A stretch of 64,000 nt of DNA from an uncultured Flavobacteriaceae bacterium (GCA_913065125.1 CAJYAG010000002.1:248001-312000), one strand, 5' to 3'. Counted from the stretch's first letter, positions 44,193 through 53,238 are shown. Program-made: numbers and translations. Notes: generated by a model not told the origin, from the letters alone.

Positions 44193-47100
44193 TTAGCCAA
44201 CGATATTGATGATTTTTCCTGGAACAATAATCACCTTCTTAGGCTCTCTCCCTGAAAGTTGCGCGATAGTTTTTTCGTGTGCCATTACAATTTTTTCGAT
44301 TTCATCTTTCGATAAATCTAAAGAAAGTTCTAACGTAAAACGCATTTTTCCGTTAAACGAAACCGGATATATTTTTGTACTCTCTACCAAATGTTTTGCA
44401 TCAAAAACAGGAAATTCTGCCGTAGCAATAGATTTTTTATTTCCTAATAAACTCCACAATTCTTCTGCAATATGTGGCGCGTAGGGCGAAACTAAAATTG
44501 CCAAGGGTTCTAAGATTGCACGTTTGTTACATTTTAATGCAGTGAACTCGTTTACTGCAATCATAAAGGTAGAAACCGACGTATTAAAAGAGAAATTCTC
44601 AATATCTTCTTCTACTTTTTTAATGGTTTTATGTAAAACTTTTAATTCGTCTTTTGTTGGTGCTGCGTCAGAAACTTCAAAGGTTTCTCCGTTAAAATAC
44701 AACTTCCATAATTTCTTTAAGAAGGATGAAACTCCAGAAATACCAGAAGTTTTCCAAGGTTTTGCTTGTTCTAACGGACCTAAAAACATTTCGAACAGCC
44801 TAAGGCTGTCCGCGCCATAATCATCGCAAATAGCATCTGGATTAAGTACATTTAATTTTGATTTAGACATTTTTTCTACCTCACGGCCGACTTTGTAAAC
44901 TCCGTCTTCTAAAATGAATTCTGCATCAATGTAATCTTTTCCAAACTCTTTATCTTTCTTTAATTCTTCAATATTTAACTCATCTGATGAATTTACATAT
45001 TGCACTTTTACATGAATTGGTGTAAAATCAATTTTTAAACTGCTATTAAATTTTGTTTGACCGCTTTTAATATTAGTATTTGCTTTATCAATTTCAGTAT
45101 TTACTTTATTTAATAAATCTTGATATGTTTTTTCATCTAGAGAATCGCTATCTAATTTATCAGCAATTGATTTTGAGATAAAAATATTAGATGTAAACAT
45201 GTCTCTTATAGCTTCAACTTTATCAATTGATGTACCCGAAACTCCTCCATACCCAAATACTCTATAAACAAAAGCACTCGTTCCCAAAATCATTCCTTGG
45301 TTGATCAGTTTTTTTGCAAACTCATCCACAGGAACAATTCCTTTATCAAACAAGAATTTTTGCCAAAAACGCGCGTACAATAAATGTCCGGTTGCGTGTT
45401 CAGAACCACCAATATATAAATCAACTTCTTTCCAATACTTCAACGTTTCTTTGCTTGCAAATTCCTCAGAATTTTGCGAATCCATATACCGGTTAAAATA
45501 CCAAGAACTTCCTGCCCAACCTGGCATGGTGTTTAATTCTAACGGATACACCGTTTTATTTTTTAACTTATCGTTGGGTACAACTTTCTTAGCACGAGAA
45601 TCCCAAGCCCATTCAGTTGCGTTTCCTAAAGGTGGTTTTCCGTCTTCAGTTGGCAAATACTTTTCTACTTCTGGCAATACAATTGGCAAGTGCTTCTCGT
45701 CAATCATTTGCGGCATTCCGTCTTTATAATAAACAGGAAAAGGTTCTCCCCAATACCGTTGTCTGCTAAACACAGCATCACGCAATCGATAGTTTATTTT
45801 TCCTTCGCCAAATCCACGTTTTTCTAGTTCGTAAATGGCTAATTTCATCGCTTTTTTGTAAGACAACCCATTTAAGAAATCAGAATTTGCAATTTTAGTT
45901 CCGTCTTTATCTGCATGTGCCGCTTCAGAAATATCTACATTTTCAAAAATATTCGGAATGGCAATATCAAAATGTTTTGCGAAATCATAATCACGTTGAT
46001 CTCCACAAGGAACTGCCATCACTGCTCCTGTTCCGTAATTTGCTAAGACGTAATCTCCAATCCAAATCGGAATTTGTTTTCCCGTAAACGGATGAATTGC
46101 ATACGCGCCAGTAAAAGCACCAGAAATGGTTTTTACATCTGCCATTCTATCGCGTTCAGAACGCTTTGCCGTTGCTTTTATATAGGCTTCAACTTCTGCT
46201 TTTTGAGCGTCTGTGGTAATTTTAGAAACCAATTCATGTTCTGGAGCAAGAGTCATAAATGATACTCCGAAAATAGTATCTGGACGTGTTGTAAAAACCG
46301 ATATTTTGTAAGGTTTTTCGTCTCTCGACTCCGCTCGAGATAACTCGCTTGAAGTAACAGCAGTTTTTTCGATTGGTTTTAAAAATTGAATTGCATTGTT
46401 AATTTTAGAAACAACACTTAACACGTTTTCTACAACTTCTTCATTTGTAAAACGGATGACATTAAATCCTTCGTTTGCAAATAAAATGTCTCTTTCTGCT
46501 TCATCTTCTTTACCAGAAAATTCCACAATTATATTTTTTGCCAAGCACACATAATCTACTAAAAATGTACCAATGGTATATTTTTTTCTAAATTTTGCTG
46601 CGCCTTTTTTATTTTTTAATTCATCCCAAAGCAATGTTTCTGCTTTTGTTAAATTCAAACGCAATTCCTTTAAGGCTTCTATTTCTTTGTACGATAATTT
46701 TACTTCAGAATTTGTTTTTTTAGAATCGTTTAGGACATCGAAAGTAACCATGGCTCCAACCGATTTTCCAATCCAATTGGTTTGAGAATCTTTTAAAGGT
46801 TGCGGCCAATCTATAGTTTCTAATCCGTCTAACAAACGTTGTGCGTATGCAGAAATTCGCATCGACCATTGTGTCATTTTTTTACGAACAACAGGATGAC
46901 CTCCACGTTCTGAAACTCCGTTTACAATTTCGTCATTTGCCAACACGGTTCCCAAAGCTGGACACCAGTTTACTTCTGTATCTGACAAATAGGTTAATCT
47001 GTATTGCAATAAAACTGCTTCTTGTTCTGCTTTTGTAAATGCTTTCCATTCATCCGCAGAAAAAGTTTTTATATCTTCATCACAAACAGCATTTACTGTT

Positions 47101-47609
47101 TTATTTCCGTCTTTTTTAAAGATTTTAACCAAGGTAGAAACATCTTCTGCTTTGTCAGTATCTTTGTTGTACCAAGAGTTGAACAGTTGGATAAAAATCC
47201 ACTGAGTCCATTTGTAATATGCGGGGTCTGAAGTTCTAACCTCACGAGACCAATCAAACGAAAAACCGATTCTATCTAATTGTCTTCTGTATGTTTTTAT
47301 GTTTTCTTCTGTAGTTTTTGCTGGATGTTGCCCTGTCTGAATTGCATATTGTTCTGCTGGCAAGCCAAAAGAATCATATCCTTGCGGATGCAACACATTA
47401 AAACCTTTATGACGTTTGTAACGCGCATAAATATCACTTGCAATATACCCTAACGGATGCCCAACATGCAAACCTGCTCCAGACGGATACGGAAACATAT
47501 CTAACACATAATATTTTGGTTTCTCTGATTCATTACTGGCTTTAAAAGTTTGGTTTTTATCCCAAATCTCTTGCCATTTCTTTTCTATCTCAATATGATT
47601 GTATTGCAT
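44193..47609 (-). CDS. leuS: Leucyl-tRNA synthetase with inserted DUF559-like domain
   Basis: The class I synthetase has 1138 residues; flavobacterial LeuS is normally about 930-950. The HIGH motif lies in PYPSGAGLHVGHPLGY (~41-56), the editing motif TTRPDTIFGVSF is at ~441-452, GSEHATGHLLYARFW at ~736, and KMSKS at 914-918. Between the start of the editing domain (GAMVTFDVLNDS, ~296) and TTRPDTIFG there is a foreign block of about 130 residues: a DUF559-like domain (~305-405) and then SSELSRAESRDEK from a dispersed repeat. A second long loop (~784-862) precedes the KMSKS loop. The frame is open throughout, so it is presumably functional. Confidence 0.96.
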   Translation of the reverse strand: MQYNHIEIEKKWQEIWDKNQTFKASNESEKPKYYVLDMFPYPSGAGLHVGHPLGYIASDIYARYKRHKGFNVLHPQGYDSFGLPAEQYAIQTGQHPAKTTEENIKTYRRQLDRIGFSFDWSREVRTSDPAYYKWTQWIFIQLFNSWYNKDTDKAEDVSTLVKIFKKDGNKTVNAVCDEDIKTFSADEWKAFTKAEQEAVLLQYRLTYLSDTEVNWCPALGTVLANDEIVNGVSERGGHPVVRKKMTQWSMRISAYAQRLLDGLETIDWPQPLKDSQTNWIGKSVGAMVTFDVLNDSKKTNSEVKLSYKEIEALKELRLNLTKAETLLWDELKNKKGAAKFRKKYTIGTFLVDYVCLAKNIIVEFSGKEDEAERDILFANEGFNVIRFTNEEVVENVLSVVSKINNAIQFLKPIEKTAVTSSELSRAESRDEKPYKISVFTTRPDTIFGVSFMTLAPEHELVSKITTDAQKAEVEAYIKATAKRSERDRMADVKTISGAFTGAYAIHPFTGKQIPIWIGDYVLANYGTGAVMAVPCGDQRDYDFAKHFDIAIPNIFENVDISEAAHADKDGTKIANSDFLNGLSYKKAMKLAIYELEKRGFGEGKINYRLRDAVFSRQRYWGEPFPVYYKDGMPQMIDEKHLPIVLPEVEKYLPTEDGKPPLGNATEWAWDSRAKKVVPNDKLKNKTVYPLELNTMPGWAGSSWYFNRYMDSQNSEEFASKETLKYWKEVDLYIGGSEHATGHLLYARFWQKFLFDKGIVPVDEFAKKLINQGMILGTSAFVYRVFGYGGVSGTSIDKVEAIRDMFTSNIFISKSIADKLDSDSLDEKTYQDLLNKVNTEIDKANTNIKSGQTKFNSSLKIDFTPIHVKVQYVNSSDELNIEELKKDKEFGKDYIDAEFILEDGVYKVGREVEKMSKSKLNVLNPDAICDDYGADSLRLFEMFLGPLEQAKPWKTSGISGVSSFLKKLWKLYFNGETFEVSDAAPTKDELKVLHKTIKKVEEDIENFSFNTSVSTFMIAVNEFTALKCNKRAILEPLAILVSPYAPHIAEELWSLLGNKKSIATAEFPVFDAKHLVESTKIYPVSFNGKMRFTLELSLDLSKDEIEKIVMAHEKTIAQLSGREPKKVIIVPGKIINIVG
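46323..46345. repeat. Dispersed palindromic repeat copy inside leuS
   Basis: TCTCGACT, CCGCTCGA and GATAACTC form a near-consensus copy in frame, encoding SSELSRAESRDE at the C-terminal edge of the DUF559-like insertion. It is the only copy of the family outside 4.4-11.5 kb in this window. Confidence 0.75.
46380..46697 (-). other. DUF559-like (PD-(D/E)XK-type) domain insertion within leuS
   Basis: LeuS residues ~305-410 read like a DUF559 domain: LRLNLTKAETLLWDEL, KFRKKYTIGTFLVDYVC, an NIIVEFSGKEDEAERD segment and GFNVIRFTNEEVVENV. These match the family order (LRKNxTxAExxLW, KFRRQ.IG.yivDFyC, .VELDGxxH, GfrVlRF.N.EV). The usual ELDGGQH reads EFSGKED, so the active site looks degraded. DUF559 proteins are related to very-short-patch-repair endonucleases. 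Confidence 0.8.
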
Positions 47610-47634
47610 GTGATTTTCTGCTTTTTAGAAGCGC

Positions 47635-47642
47635 CAAAGTTA
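47635..47642 (-). promoter_or_regulatory. Possible -7 box (TAACTTTG) for leuS
   Basis: TAACTTTG on the minus strand lies 25 bases before the leuS ATG. No clear -33 element is seen. Confidence 0.35.
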
Positions 47643-47712
47643 CAGTTTATTACTAAAAGATTAAAGTAAAATACTTGTGAAATAAAATCGGTAAAAATGT
47701 TCGTTATTTGTA

Positions 47713-48642
47713 GTGCAAATTTTTACCATTTTGAAAAACAATATTGCAAAAGCCCATCTGGCTTTATTAGGTGCTAATCTTATTTACGGAGCAAATTATA
47801 TCATTGCAAAAGGCATTATGCCCAATAAAATTGGTCCATCTGCCTTTATTTTTTTACGAATTGTTGGTGCCGGAATTTTATTCTGGATTATCAAATCTTT
47901 TATCAAAGAGAAAATAAATAAGAAAGATTTTCCGCTTTTAATTTTATGTGGATTGTTAGGTGTTGCTACCAATCAATTGTTGTTTTTTCATGGATTAAAT
48001 TTAACTTCGCCCATTGATGCTTCTATTATTATTACGGCAATTCCGATTGTTGTATTGGTTTTTAGCGCAATTCTCTTAAAAGAAAAAATTACACCCAATA
48101 AAATTATCGGAATTACAATTGGCGGAATTGGTGCCGTTTTATTAGTTTGGTATGGAAACAAAGCCGAAGGAACAAGTTCTTTTTTAGGAAATCTCTTGAT
48201 TTTTTTAAATGCTTGTTCTTATGGGTTGTATTTAGTATTGGTAAAACCATTGATGAAAAAATACAATTCTCTTACGGTAATTAGCTGGATCTTTTTATTT
48301 GGGTTTTTATGTATGTTACCATTCGGAGTTCCTGATATTTTACAAACAGACTTTACGGCATTTACAGCAGAAACCTACGCAACTATTGCTTTTGTTGTTA
48401 TCGGAACAACATTTTTAGCCTATCTTTTTAATATTTACGCATTAAATTATGTGTCGCCTTCTGTAAACGGAAGTTATGTGTACTTACAACCCGCAATTAG
48501 TTTTATAATGGTAAGTGTGTATGCGTATGCTTTTGGTCAAACCGAATATGCACAAGATATAAATCCTGTAAAAATTACAAGTTGTTTTTTAGTGATTTTT
48601 GGCGTGTATTTAGTTAGTAAAAAATCGAAATATAAAGCATAA
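47713..48642 (+). CDS. EamA/DMT family transporter
   Basis: Ten hydrophobic helices in two EamA repeats: LALLGANLIYGANYIIAKG in the first, and LLIFLNACSYGLYLVLVKPLM with YALNYVSPSVNGSYVYLQP in the second. No ATG is available at the 5' end; the start is GTG at 47713, or possibly TTG at 47731, which gives the more family-like MKNNIAKAHLALL. It is an inner-membrane exporter or permease with unknown substrate, in 309 or 303 residues. It is divergent from leuS and ends at a bidirectional terminator. Confidence 0.88.
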   Translation: MQIFTILKNNIAKAHLALLGANLIYGANYIIAKGIMPNKIGPSAFIFLRIVGAGILFWIIKSFIKEKINKKDFPLLILCGLLGVATNQLLFFHGLNLTSPIDASIIITAIPIVVLVFSAILLKEKITPNKIIGITIGGIGAVLLVWYGNKAEGTSSFLGNLLIFLNACSYGLYLVLVKPLMKKYNSLTVISWIFLFGFLCMLPFGVPDILQTDFTAFTAETYATIAFVVIGTTFLAYLFNIYALNYVSPSVNGSYVYLQPAISFIMVSVYAYAFGQTEYAQDINPVKITSCFLVIFGVYLVSKKSKYKA

Positions 48643-48645
48643 AAA

Positions 48646-48671
48646 AAATCCGAAACAATGTTTTCGGATTT
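48646..48671. terminator. Bidirectional terminator between EamA gene and DUF2911 gene
   Basis: AAATCCGAAA pairs with TTTCGGATTT around CAATGT, with A run upstream and T-rich sequence downstream, between convergent genes. Confidence 0.85.
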
Positions 48672-48691
48672 ATAAATTTATGTAAAATAAC

Positions 48692-49216
48692 TTATTTTAC
48701 TGGAACAGTTACTACTGTATCTCCCCATCCAATATACATATCTTCTTTTGAAAAAGTAATCGCTAATGCCTCTACAGTACTAGAACCTTTTGTTACTTTT
48801 CCTGCTACTCTCACTACATCTTGGCTTTCTTTATAAGAAAAATGACCCCAAACATTTACGTCTTTGTTTAAGATAATTGTCCATTCTGTTTCACCAGGAA
48901 TAGCAAACATTGAGTAGGTTCCTGCACTAACAGATTTTCCGCCAAAAGTTACATCTTTATAAAATATAATTTCTGTTGCTTCATTTGCCCCTAATCTCCA
49001 AACTTTTCCTTGTGGAGCTAATTTTGAAAGACTTCTTCCTTTTAATTGTGGTCTACCGTATATTACTTTCACTATAGGTGGTGCATTTCTGCTTTCTCTT
49101 TGTATAGCAATATCCGCTGGACTTTTATCTAATCCAGGAAATTTTTGAGCAGTTGTTTCATTTGAGAATAATACTGCTATTGCAAATAATGCAATTACTA
49201 AAATATTTTTTTTCAT
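48692..49216 (-). CDS. DUF2911 periplasmic protein (copy 2)
   Basis: The 174-residue protein has a signal peptide (ending TTAQKF) and the DUF2911 core: KVIYGRPQLKGRSL, GKVWRLGANEATEI, and YSMFAIPGETEWTIILNKD. The function is unknown. It is adjacent to and strongly similar to the next upstream gene, with near-identical signal peptides, and 7 bases separate the two, so this is a tandem duplicate in one operon. Confidence 0.93.
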   Translation of the reverse strand: MKKNILVIALFAIAVLFSNETTAQKFPGLDKSPADIAIQRESRNAPPIVKVIYGRPQLKGRSLSKLAPQGKVWRLGANEATEIIFYKDVTFGGKSVSAGTYSMFAIPGETEWTIILNKDVNVWGHFSYKESQDVVRVAGKVTKGSSTVEALAITFSKEDMYIGWGDTVVTVPVK

Positions 49217-49223
49217 CTTTATC

Positions 49224-49754
49224 TTATTTAATAGTTACTTTAACAACGGTATAACCCCAACCCATATATAAATTCATGTCGTCATCAAATGTCATAGAAA
49301 AAGCTTCTATAGGCGCCATGCTTGGCATTACTTTTCCTTTAACCCTAACAACATCTTCTGCTTCTTTATAAAAATAAGCTCCCCAAACATTTTTGGCTGA
49401 ACTTAAGACAATGGTCCATTCTTTTTCACTTGGAATTGTAAATAAAGAATAGGTTCCTGCACTCACAGATTTTCCTCCAAATTTTACATCTTTATAAAAA
49501 GTAATTTCAGTTGCTTGATTTGCACCTGTTCTCCACATTTTCCCTTCAGGAACTAATTTTGTGATACTTCTACCATTTAGTTGAGGTCGGCTATATACAA
49601 CCTTTACTATTTTATTTGAGTTTTTATAGTCTGATGGAAATGCAGCTGCATCCATTGGGCTTTTATCCAATGGTTCAAATTTTTGTGCAGTAGATTCGTT
49701 TGAAAACAATACTGCAATTGTAAATAATGCAATTACTAAAACATTTTTCTTCAT
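49224..49754 (-). CDS. DUF2911 periplasmic protein (copy 1)
   Basis: The 176-residue protein has a signal peptide (ending STAQKF) and the same conserved core as its neighbour: KVVYSRPQLNGRSI, GKMWRTGANQATEI, YSLFTIPSEKEWTIVL. The paralogues differ mainly near residues 30-50 and at the C-terminus (GWGYTVVKVTIK here, GWGDTVVTVPVK in the other). The DUF2911 role is unknown. Confidence 0.93.
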   Translation of the reverse strand: MKKNVLVIALFTIAVLFSNESTAQKFEPLDKSPMDAAAFPSDYKNSNKIVKVVYSRPQLNGRSITKLVPEGKMWRTGANQATEITFYKDVKFGGKSVSAGTYSLFTIPSEKEWTIVLSSAKNVWGAYFYKEAEDVVRVKGKVMPSMAPIEAFSMTFDDDMNLYMGWGYTVVKVTIK

Positions 49755-49858
49755 GATATTATATTTTGATTAGTTTGTATCTATGTCTCCAAAAATACAT
49801 TTTCTTACATTAACAATCAATTACTTTTTTGTTAAGCATAAAATGTTGGAGTAAGCAA

Positions 49859-49978
49859 TTAGCATTTTCCACAACCAGAACCACAAGAAGCATCTTCTTT
49901 TTTAGACTTAAAAATAAATTTTTTTGCTAAAAAATAAACGGCTGCGGCAAGAATTATATATACGATGATTTGTTGCAT
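49859..49978 (-). CDS. FeoB-associated Cys-rich membrane protein
   Basis: The 39-residue protein has one membrane helix (QQIIVYIILAAAVYFLAKKF) and a cytoplasmic tail ending SCGSGCGKC with four cysteines. This is the small FeoB-associated family that accompanies ferrous iron transporters and may replace FeoC. Its start overlaps the feoB stop by one base. Confidence 0.9.
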   Translation of the reverse strand: MQQIIVYIILAAAVYFLAKKFIFKSKKEDASCGSGCGKC

Positions 49979-52092
49979 TAACTAAAAATTGAAAAGGTTA
50001 TAAATGATGCTACATAAGCTAATATTCCCATACCAATTAGCTGTGCCATTGGCCATTTCCAAGATTTTGTTTCTCTTTTTACAACAGCCAAAGTTCCCAT
50101 ACATTGCATGGCAAATGCATAAAAAATTAATAACGACATACCAACTGCAAGATTAAACCTTTTTTCTCCAGTTTCTGGGTTGATCTCTGCTCGCATCCGT
50201 TGTTTTATAGTGCTCGTATTTTCGTCGTCGCTTTCTACACTATAAATGGTTGCTAAAGTTCCAACAAAAACTTCTCTTGCTGCAAAAGAACTTATCAATG
50301 CAATTCCTATTTTCCAATCGTACCCTAAAGGTTTAATTGCTGGTTCTATGGCTTTACCCATAATTCCGATATACGAATTTTTTAATTTCTCTGAAGAAAT
50401 TTTATGCTGAATTTCTGCTGGTGATAAATTACTGCTTTCAACATTATTGGTGATATTTTTTTCTACATTGTTAAAAGAATCTGGTCCGTTTGATGCCAAA
50501 AACCACAGTACAATAGAAATTGCTAAAATTATTTTTCCAGCTCCAAAAACAAATGCTTTTGTTTTTTCTATCACATCAAATACCACATTTTTTATGGATG
50601 GCAGTTTATAATTTGGCATTTCTGCAACAAAAAACGAAGTGCTTTTTACTTTTAATAATTTGTGTAACATAAAGGCAGAAACAATGGCTATTCCAAATCC
50701 TAAAACATACAAACACAACAAAGTAAAACCTTGCAAACTAAAAAAACCAAAGAGTTTTTTATCAGGAATTACCAACGAAATTAAAATTGCATACACGGGT
50801 AATCTAGCAGAACAGGTTGTAAATGGTGTAACTAAAATTGTAATTAAGCGTTCTTTCCAACCAGAAATTGTTCTTGTTGCCATAACAGCCGGAATTGCAC
50901 ATGCGGTTCCAGAAATTAACGGAATTACACTTTTTCCGCTCATTCCGTAACGACGCATAATTTTATCCATCAGAAAAACCACACGACTCATATAACCGGT
51001 TTCTTCTAAAATGGCAACAAATAAAAATAAAATGGCAATTTGCGGAATAAAAATTACGACTCCGCCAATTCCAGGAATGATTCCGTCTGTAATTAAATCT
51101 CTTAAAACTCCGGCACTCATTTGTTTGGAAACAAACTCACTTAAATTTGCAAACTGAGCATCGATAAAGTCCATTGGAACAGTAGACCAATCAAAAATTG
51201 ATTGAAAAATCAACAATAAAATTCCGAAGAAAATTACATAGCCAAATATTTTATGCGTAAAAACCTTGTCTAACCTTCCTCTTAAATCTTTTGCTTTTGT
51301 ACGATCTAAGATATAAGTTCTTTTTAAGATTTCATTGATTTGTTTATATCGATGAATGGTTTCTTTGTGCTGATATCTTTTTACTCTAGAAACATCTTGT
51401 GTAAATTCTAAAAGCTTGTTTTTTTCTTCTTCTGTAATGGAAGCAGGGAAATTATTTTGAGTAATCATTAACCATAATTCGTACAAAGTATGGTTTGGAC
51501 TTACGGCTTTTAATTGTTTAAAGTAGTCTCCATCAATTTTATGATTGATTGAACATAAAGGATGTGTTGTAGAAACTTCTGCACAATTCTCTATGGCTTT
51601 TTTTACATTATCTATACCGATATTTTTTCTTGCACTAATAAGTACAACTTCTGTTTGAAGCTCTTTTTGTAAGGTTTCAACATCTAATGAAATCCCTTTT
51701 CTATCCATTTGATCTGACATGTTAATTGCCAAAATAATTGGAATTTCTAAATCTTTTACTTGAGAGAATAAAAAAAGATTACGTTTTAAATTTTCGATAT
51801 CTGCAACCACAACAATAATATCAGGAAAATCTTTATCTGTTGTGTTTAGTAATGATGTAAGTACAATACTTTCGTCTACAGACGTTGGATTAATACTGTA
51901 AGTTCCTGGTAAATCTGTAATTATTGCAGTTTTGTTGTTAGATAATTTACAAGTTCCTAACTTTTTATCTACTGTTACTCCAGGGTAATTTCCTACTTTT
52001 TGTGTTAATCCAGTAAGTTGATTAAACAGCGATGTTTTTCCTGTATTTGGATTACCAATTAAAGCTACTTTTATGGGTTTAATAGTCTCCAT
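49978..52092 (-). CDS. feoB: Ferrous iron transport protein B
   Basis: The 704-residue protein has an N-terminal G domain: GNPNTGKTSLFNQLTG (P-loop), VTVDKKLG, DLPGTYSI (G3), NMSDQMDR (G4) and SARKNIG (G5). A helical linker and a membrane part follow with two Gate domains (SGTACAIPAVMATRTISGWKERL with the conserved Cys, and IALISSFAAREVFVGTLATIYS). It imports Fe(II) across the inner membrane with FeoA. The order feoA-feoB-Cys-rich protein is complete here. Confidence 0.97.
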   Translation of the reverse strand: METIKPIKVALIGNPNTGKTSLFNQLTGLTQKVGNYPGVTVDKKLGTCKLSNNKTAIITDLPGTYSINPTSVDESIVLTSLLNTTDKDFPDIIVVVADIENLKRNLFLFSQVKDLEIPIILAINMSDQMDRKGISLDVETLQKELQTEVVLISARKNIGIDNVKKAIENCAEVSTTHPLCSINHKIDGDYFKQLKAVSPNHTLYELWLMITQNNFPASITEEEKNKLLEFTQDVSRVKRYQHKETIHRYKQINEILKRTYILDRTKAKDLRGRLDKVFTHKIFGYVIFFGILLLIFQSIFDWSTVPMDFIDAQFANLSEFVSKQMSAGVLRDLITDGIIPGIGGVVIFIPQIAILFLFVAILEETGYMSRVVFLMDKIMRRYGMSGKSVIPLISGTACAIPAVMATRTISGWKERLITILVTPFTTCSARLPVYAILISLVIPDKKLFGFFSLQGFTLLCLYVLGFGIAIVSAFMLHKLLKVKSTSFFVAEMPNYKLPSIKNVVFDVIEKTKAFVFGAGKIILAISIVLWFLASNGPDSFNNVEKNITNNVESSNLSPAEIQHKISSEKLKNSYIGIMGKAIEPAIKPLGYDWKIGIALISSFAAREVFVGTLATIYSVESDDENTSTIKQRMRAEINPETGEKRFNLAVGMSLLIFYAFAMQCMGTLAVVKRETKSWKWPMAQLIGMGILAYVASFITFSIFS

Positions 52093-52096
52093 ATAT

Positions 52097-52321
52097 TTAG
52101 CTTTTAATGATTTTTATCTGTGCAGCCATTTCTTTTCTGATGGCTAAATGACTTCCGTTTACACAGATATATAACGGATCTTTTAAGGGTGCAACTTGTA
52201 ATAACTCTACCTCAACTCCAGGTAAACATCCCATTTCCAATAATTTAAGCGGAATGACATCTAACGATTCTTCAGAAATAATTCCGGTTTCTCCCTTAAC
52301 TAAAGTTGCTATTGTGTTCAA
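52097..52321 (-). CDS. feoA: Ferrous iron transport protein A
   Basis: The 74-residue SH3-like protein: LLEMGCLPGVEVELLQVAPLKDPLYICVNGSHLAIRKEMA is the FeoA core (MG.xPG..v.....P..dP..i...g..lalR). It lies 4 bases before feoB in the same operon. It modulates FeoB by family knowledge. Confidence 0.95.
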   Translation of the reverse strand: MNTIATLVKGETGIISEESLDVIPLKLLEMGCLPGVEVELLQVAPLKDPLYICVNGSHLAIRKEMAAQIKIIKS

Positions 52322-52384
52322 GAATCCTTGTTTTTAAGAGGACAAAGATAGGAATTTAGAATGATTCTAAACAATAAAAAGGCT

Positions 52385-53068
52385 TTATTCTTTGCGTTTG
52401 TATTCCTCTTTTAACATAGCGATGTCTGCAATCACTTTTTGCATGTCTTCTTTCTCTGTTCCGTCATAATATCCACGGATTCTTCTTTCTTTATCAACCA
52501 AGACAAACTGCTCTGTATGAATAAAATCATTTTCATCTCCATTACCTTCATCCAACACTGCGAAATAACTTTTTCGAGCTAGTTCGTAAATGTGTTTTTT
52601 AGCACCTGTTGTTACATTCCATTTTCCGTCGATAACCCCTTTATTTTCTGCATAAGATTTTAAAACAGGAACGCTATCCATCACCGGAGTTACAGAGTGA
52701 GACAAGAACATAATATCGGCATCGTCTTTATAGTATTCTTGTAATTCGCTCATATTATACGCCATTGCAATACAGATTGTTTTACATCGCGTAAAAAAGA
52801 AATCGGCAATATAAATTTTGTCTTTATACGTAGCGTTGGTAATGGTTTCTCCGTTTTGATTTGTCAAACTAAAATCGGCAATTGTATGATTGTTTTGTAT
52901 GTGTTTTACAGAAGCATCTACCAATTTTGGATTTACATCCGATGGACTATACACTGGCAACCTTTTATCTACTGATAATAAATTGTAAAAAACGGTTAAT
53001 GCAATTAAAGAGAAAACCCCAAAAATAATTAGAAATGAAAGCGATTTTTTAACTGAAAAAAAACTCAT
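52385..53068 (-). CDS. SCO1/SenC family copper chaperone or thiol oxidoreductase
   Basis: The protein has 227 residues from the ATG at 53068 (MSFFSVKKSLSFLIIFG); the in-frame ATG at 53092 would add eight residues. A membrane anchor is followed by a thioredoxin-like domain with FFTRCKTICIAMAYN (the CxxxC copper site) and DFIHTEQFVLVD, supplying the His ligand. It probably delivers copper to cytochrome oxidase or keeps it reduced. It is upstream of feoA but separated by 63 bases. Confidence 0.93.
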   Translation of the reverse strand: MSFFSVKKSLSFLIIFGVFSLIALTVFYNLLSVDKRLPVYSPSDVNPKLVDASVKHIQNNHTIADFSLTNQNGETITNATYKDKIYIADFFFTRCKTICIAMAYNMSELQEYYKDDADIMFLSHSVTPVMDSVPVLKSYAENKGVIDGKWNVTTGAKKHIYELARKSYFAVLDEGNGDENDFIHTEQFVLVDKERRIRGYYDGTEKEDMQKVIADIAMLKEEYKRKE

Positions 53069-53204
53069 TTTAGGCTTGTTTTGATATAACAAAATTACGT
53101 GTTATTCTACTGAAAATAAAGCCAAATCAAATAATTTAAAATAAAACTTTGTTAAAAAAGAACAATTGAACTCTTTTGCTATTTTACAACTCTTATTAAA
53201 AACG

Positions 53205-53212
53205 TACATTTG
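53205..53212 (+). promoter_or_regulatory. Possible -7 box (TACATTTG) for rseP
   Basis: TACATTTG lies 26 bases before the rseP ATG; the nearest TTTG upstream (53175-53178) is rather far for a -33 element. Confidence 0.4.
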
Positions 53213-53238
53213 TCCGATTAAAAAAGAAAAAATACTAC

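Noticed and set aside
46380..46697. LeuS insertion as an intein
   Set aside because: No N-terminal Cys/Ser with the intein block A pattern and no C-terminal HN-C/S/T; the block matches DUF559 and stays in the protein.
44193..47609. LeuS may be a misassembled or split gene because of its length
   Set aside because: The frame is open end to end and all synthetase motifs are present in the right order, so the length is due to insertions in one gene.
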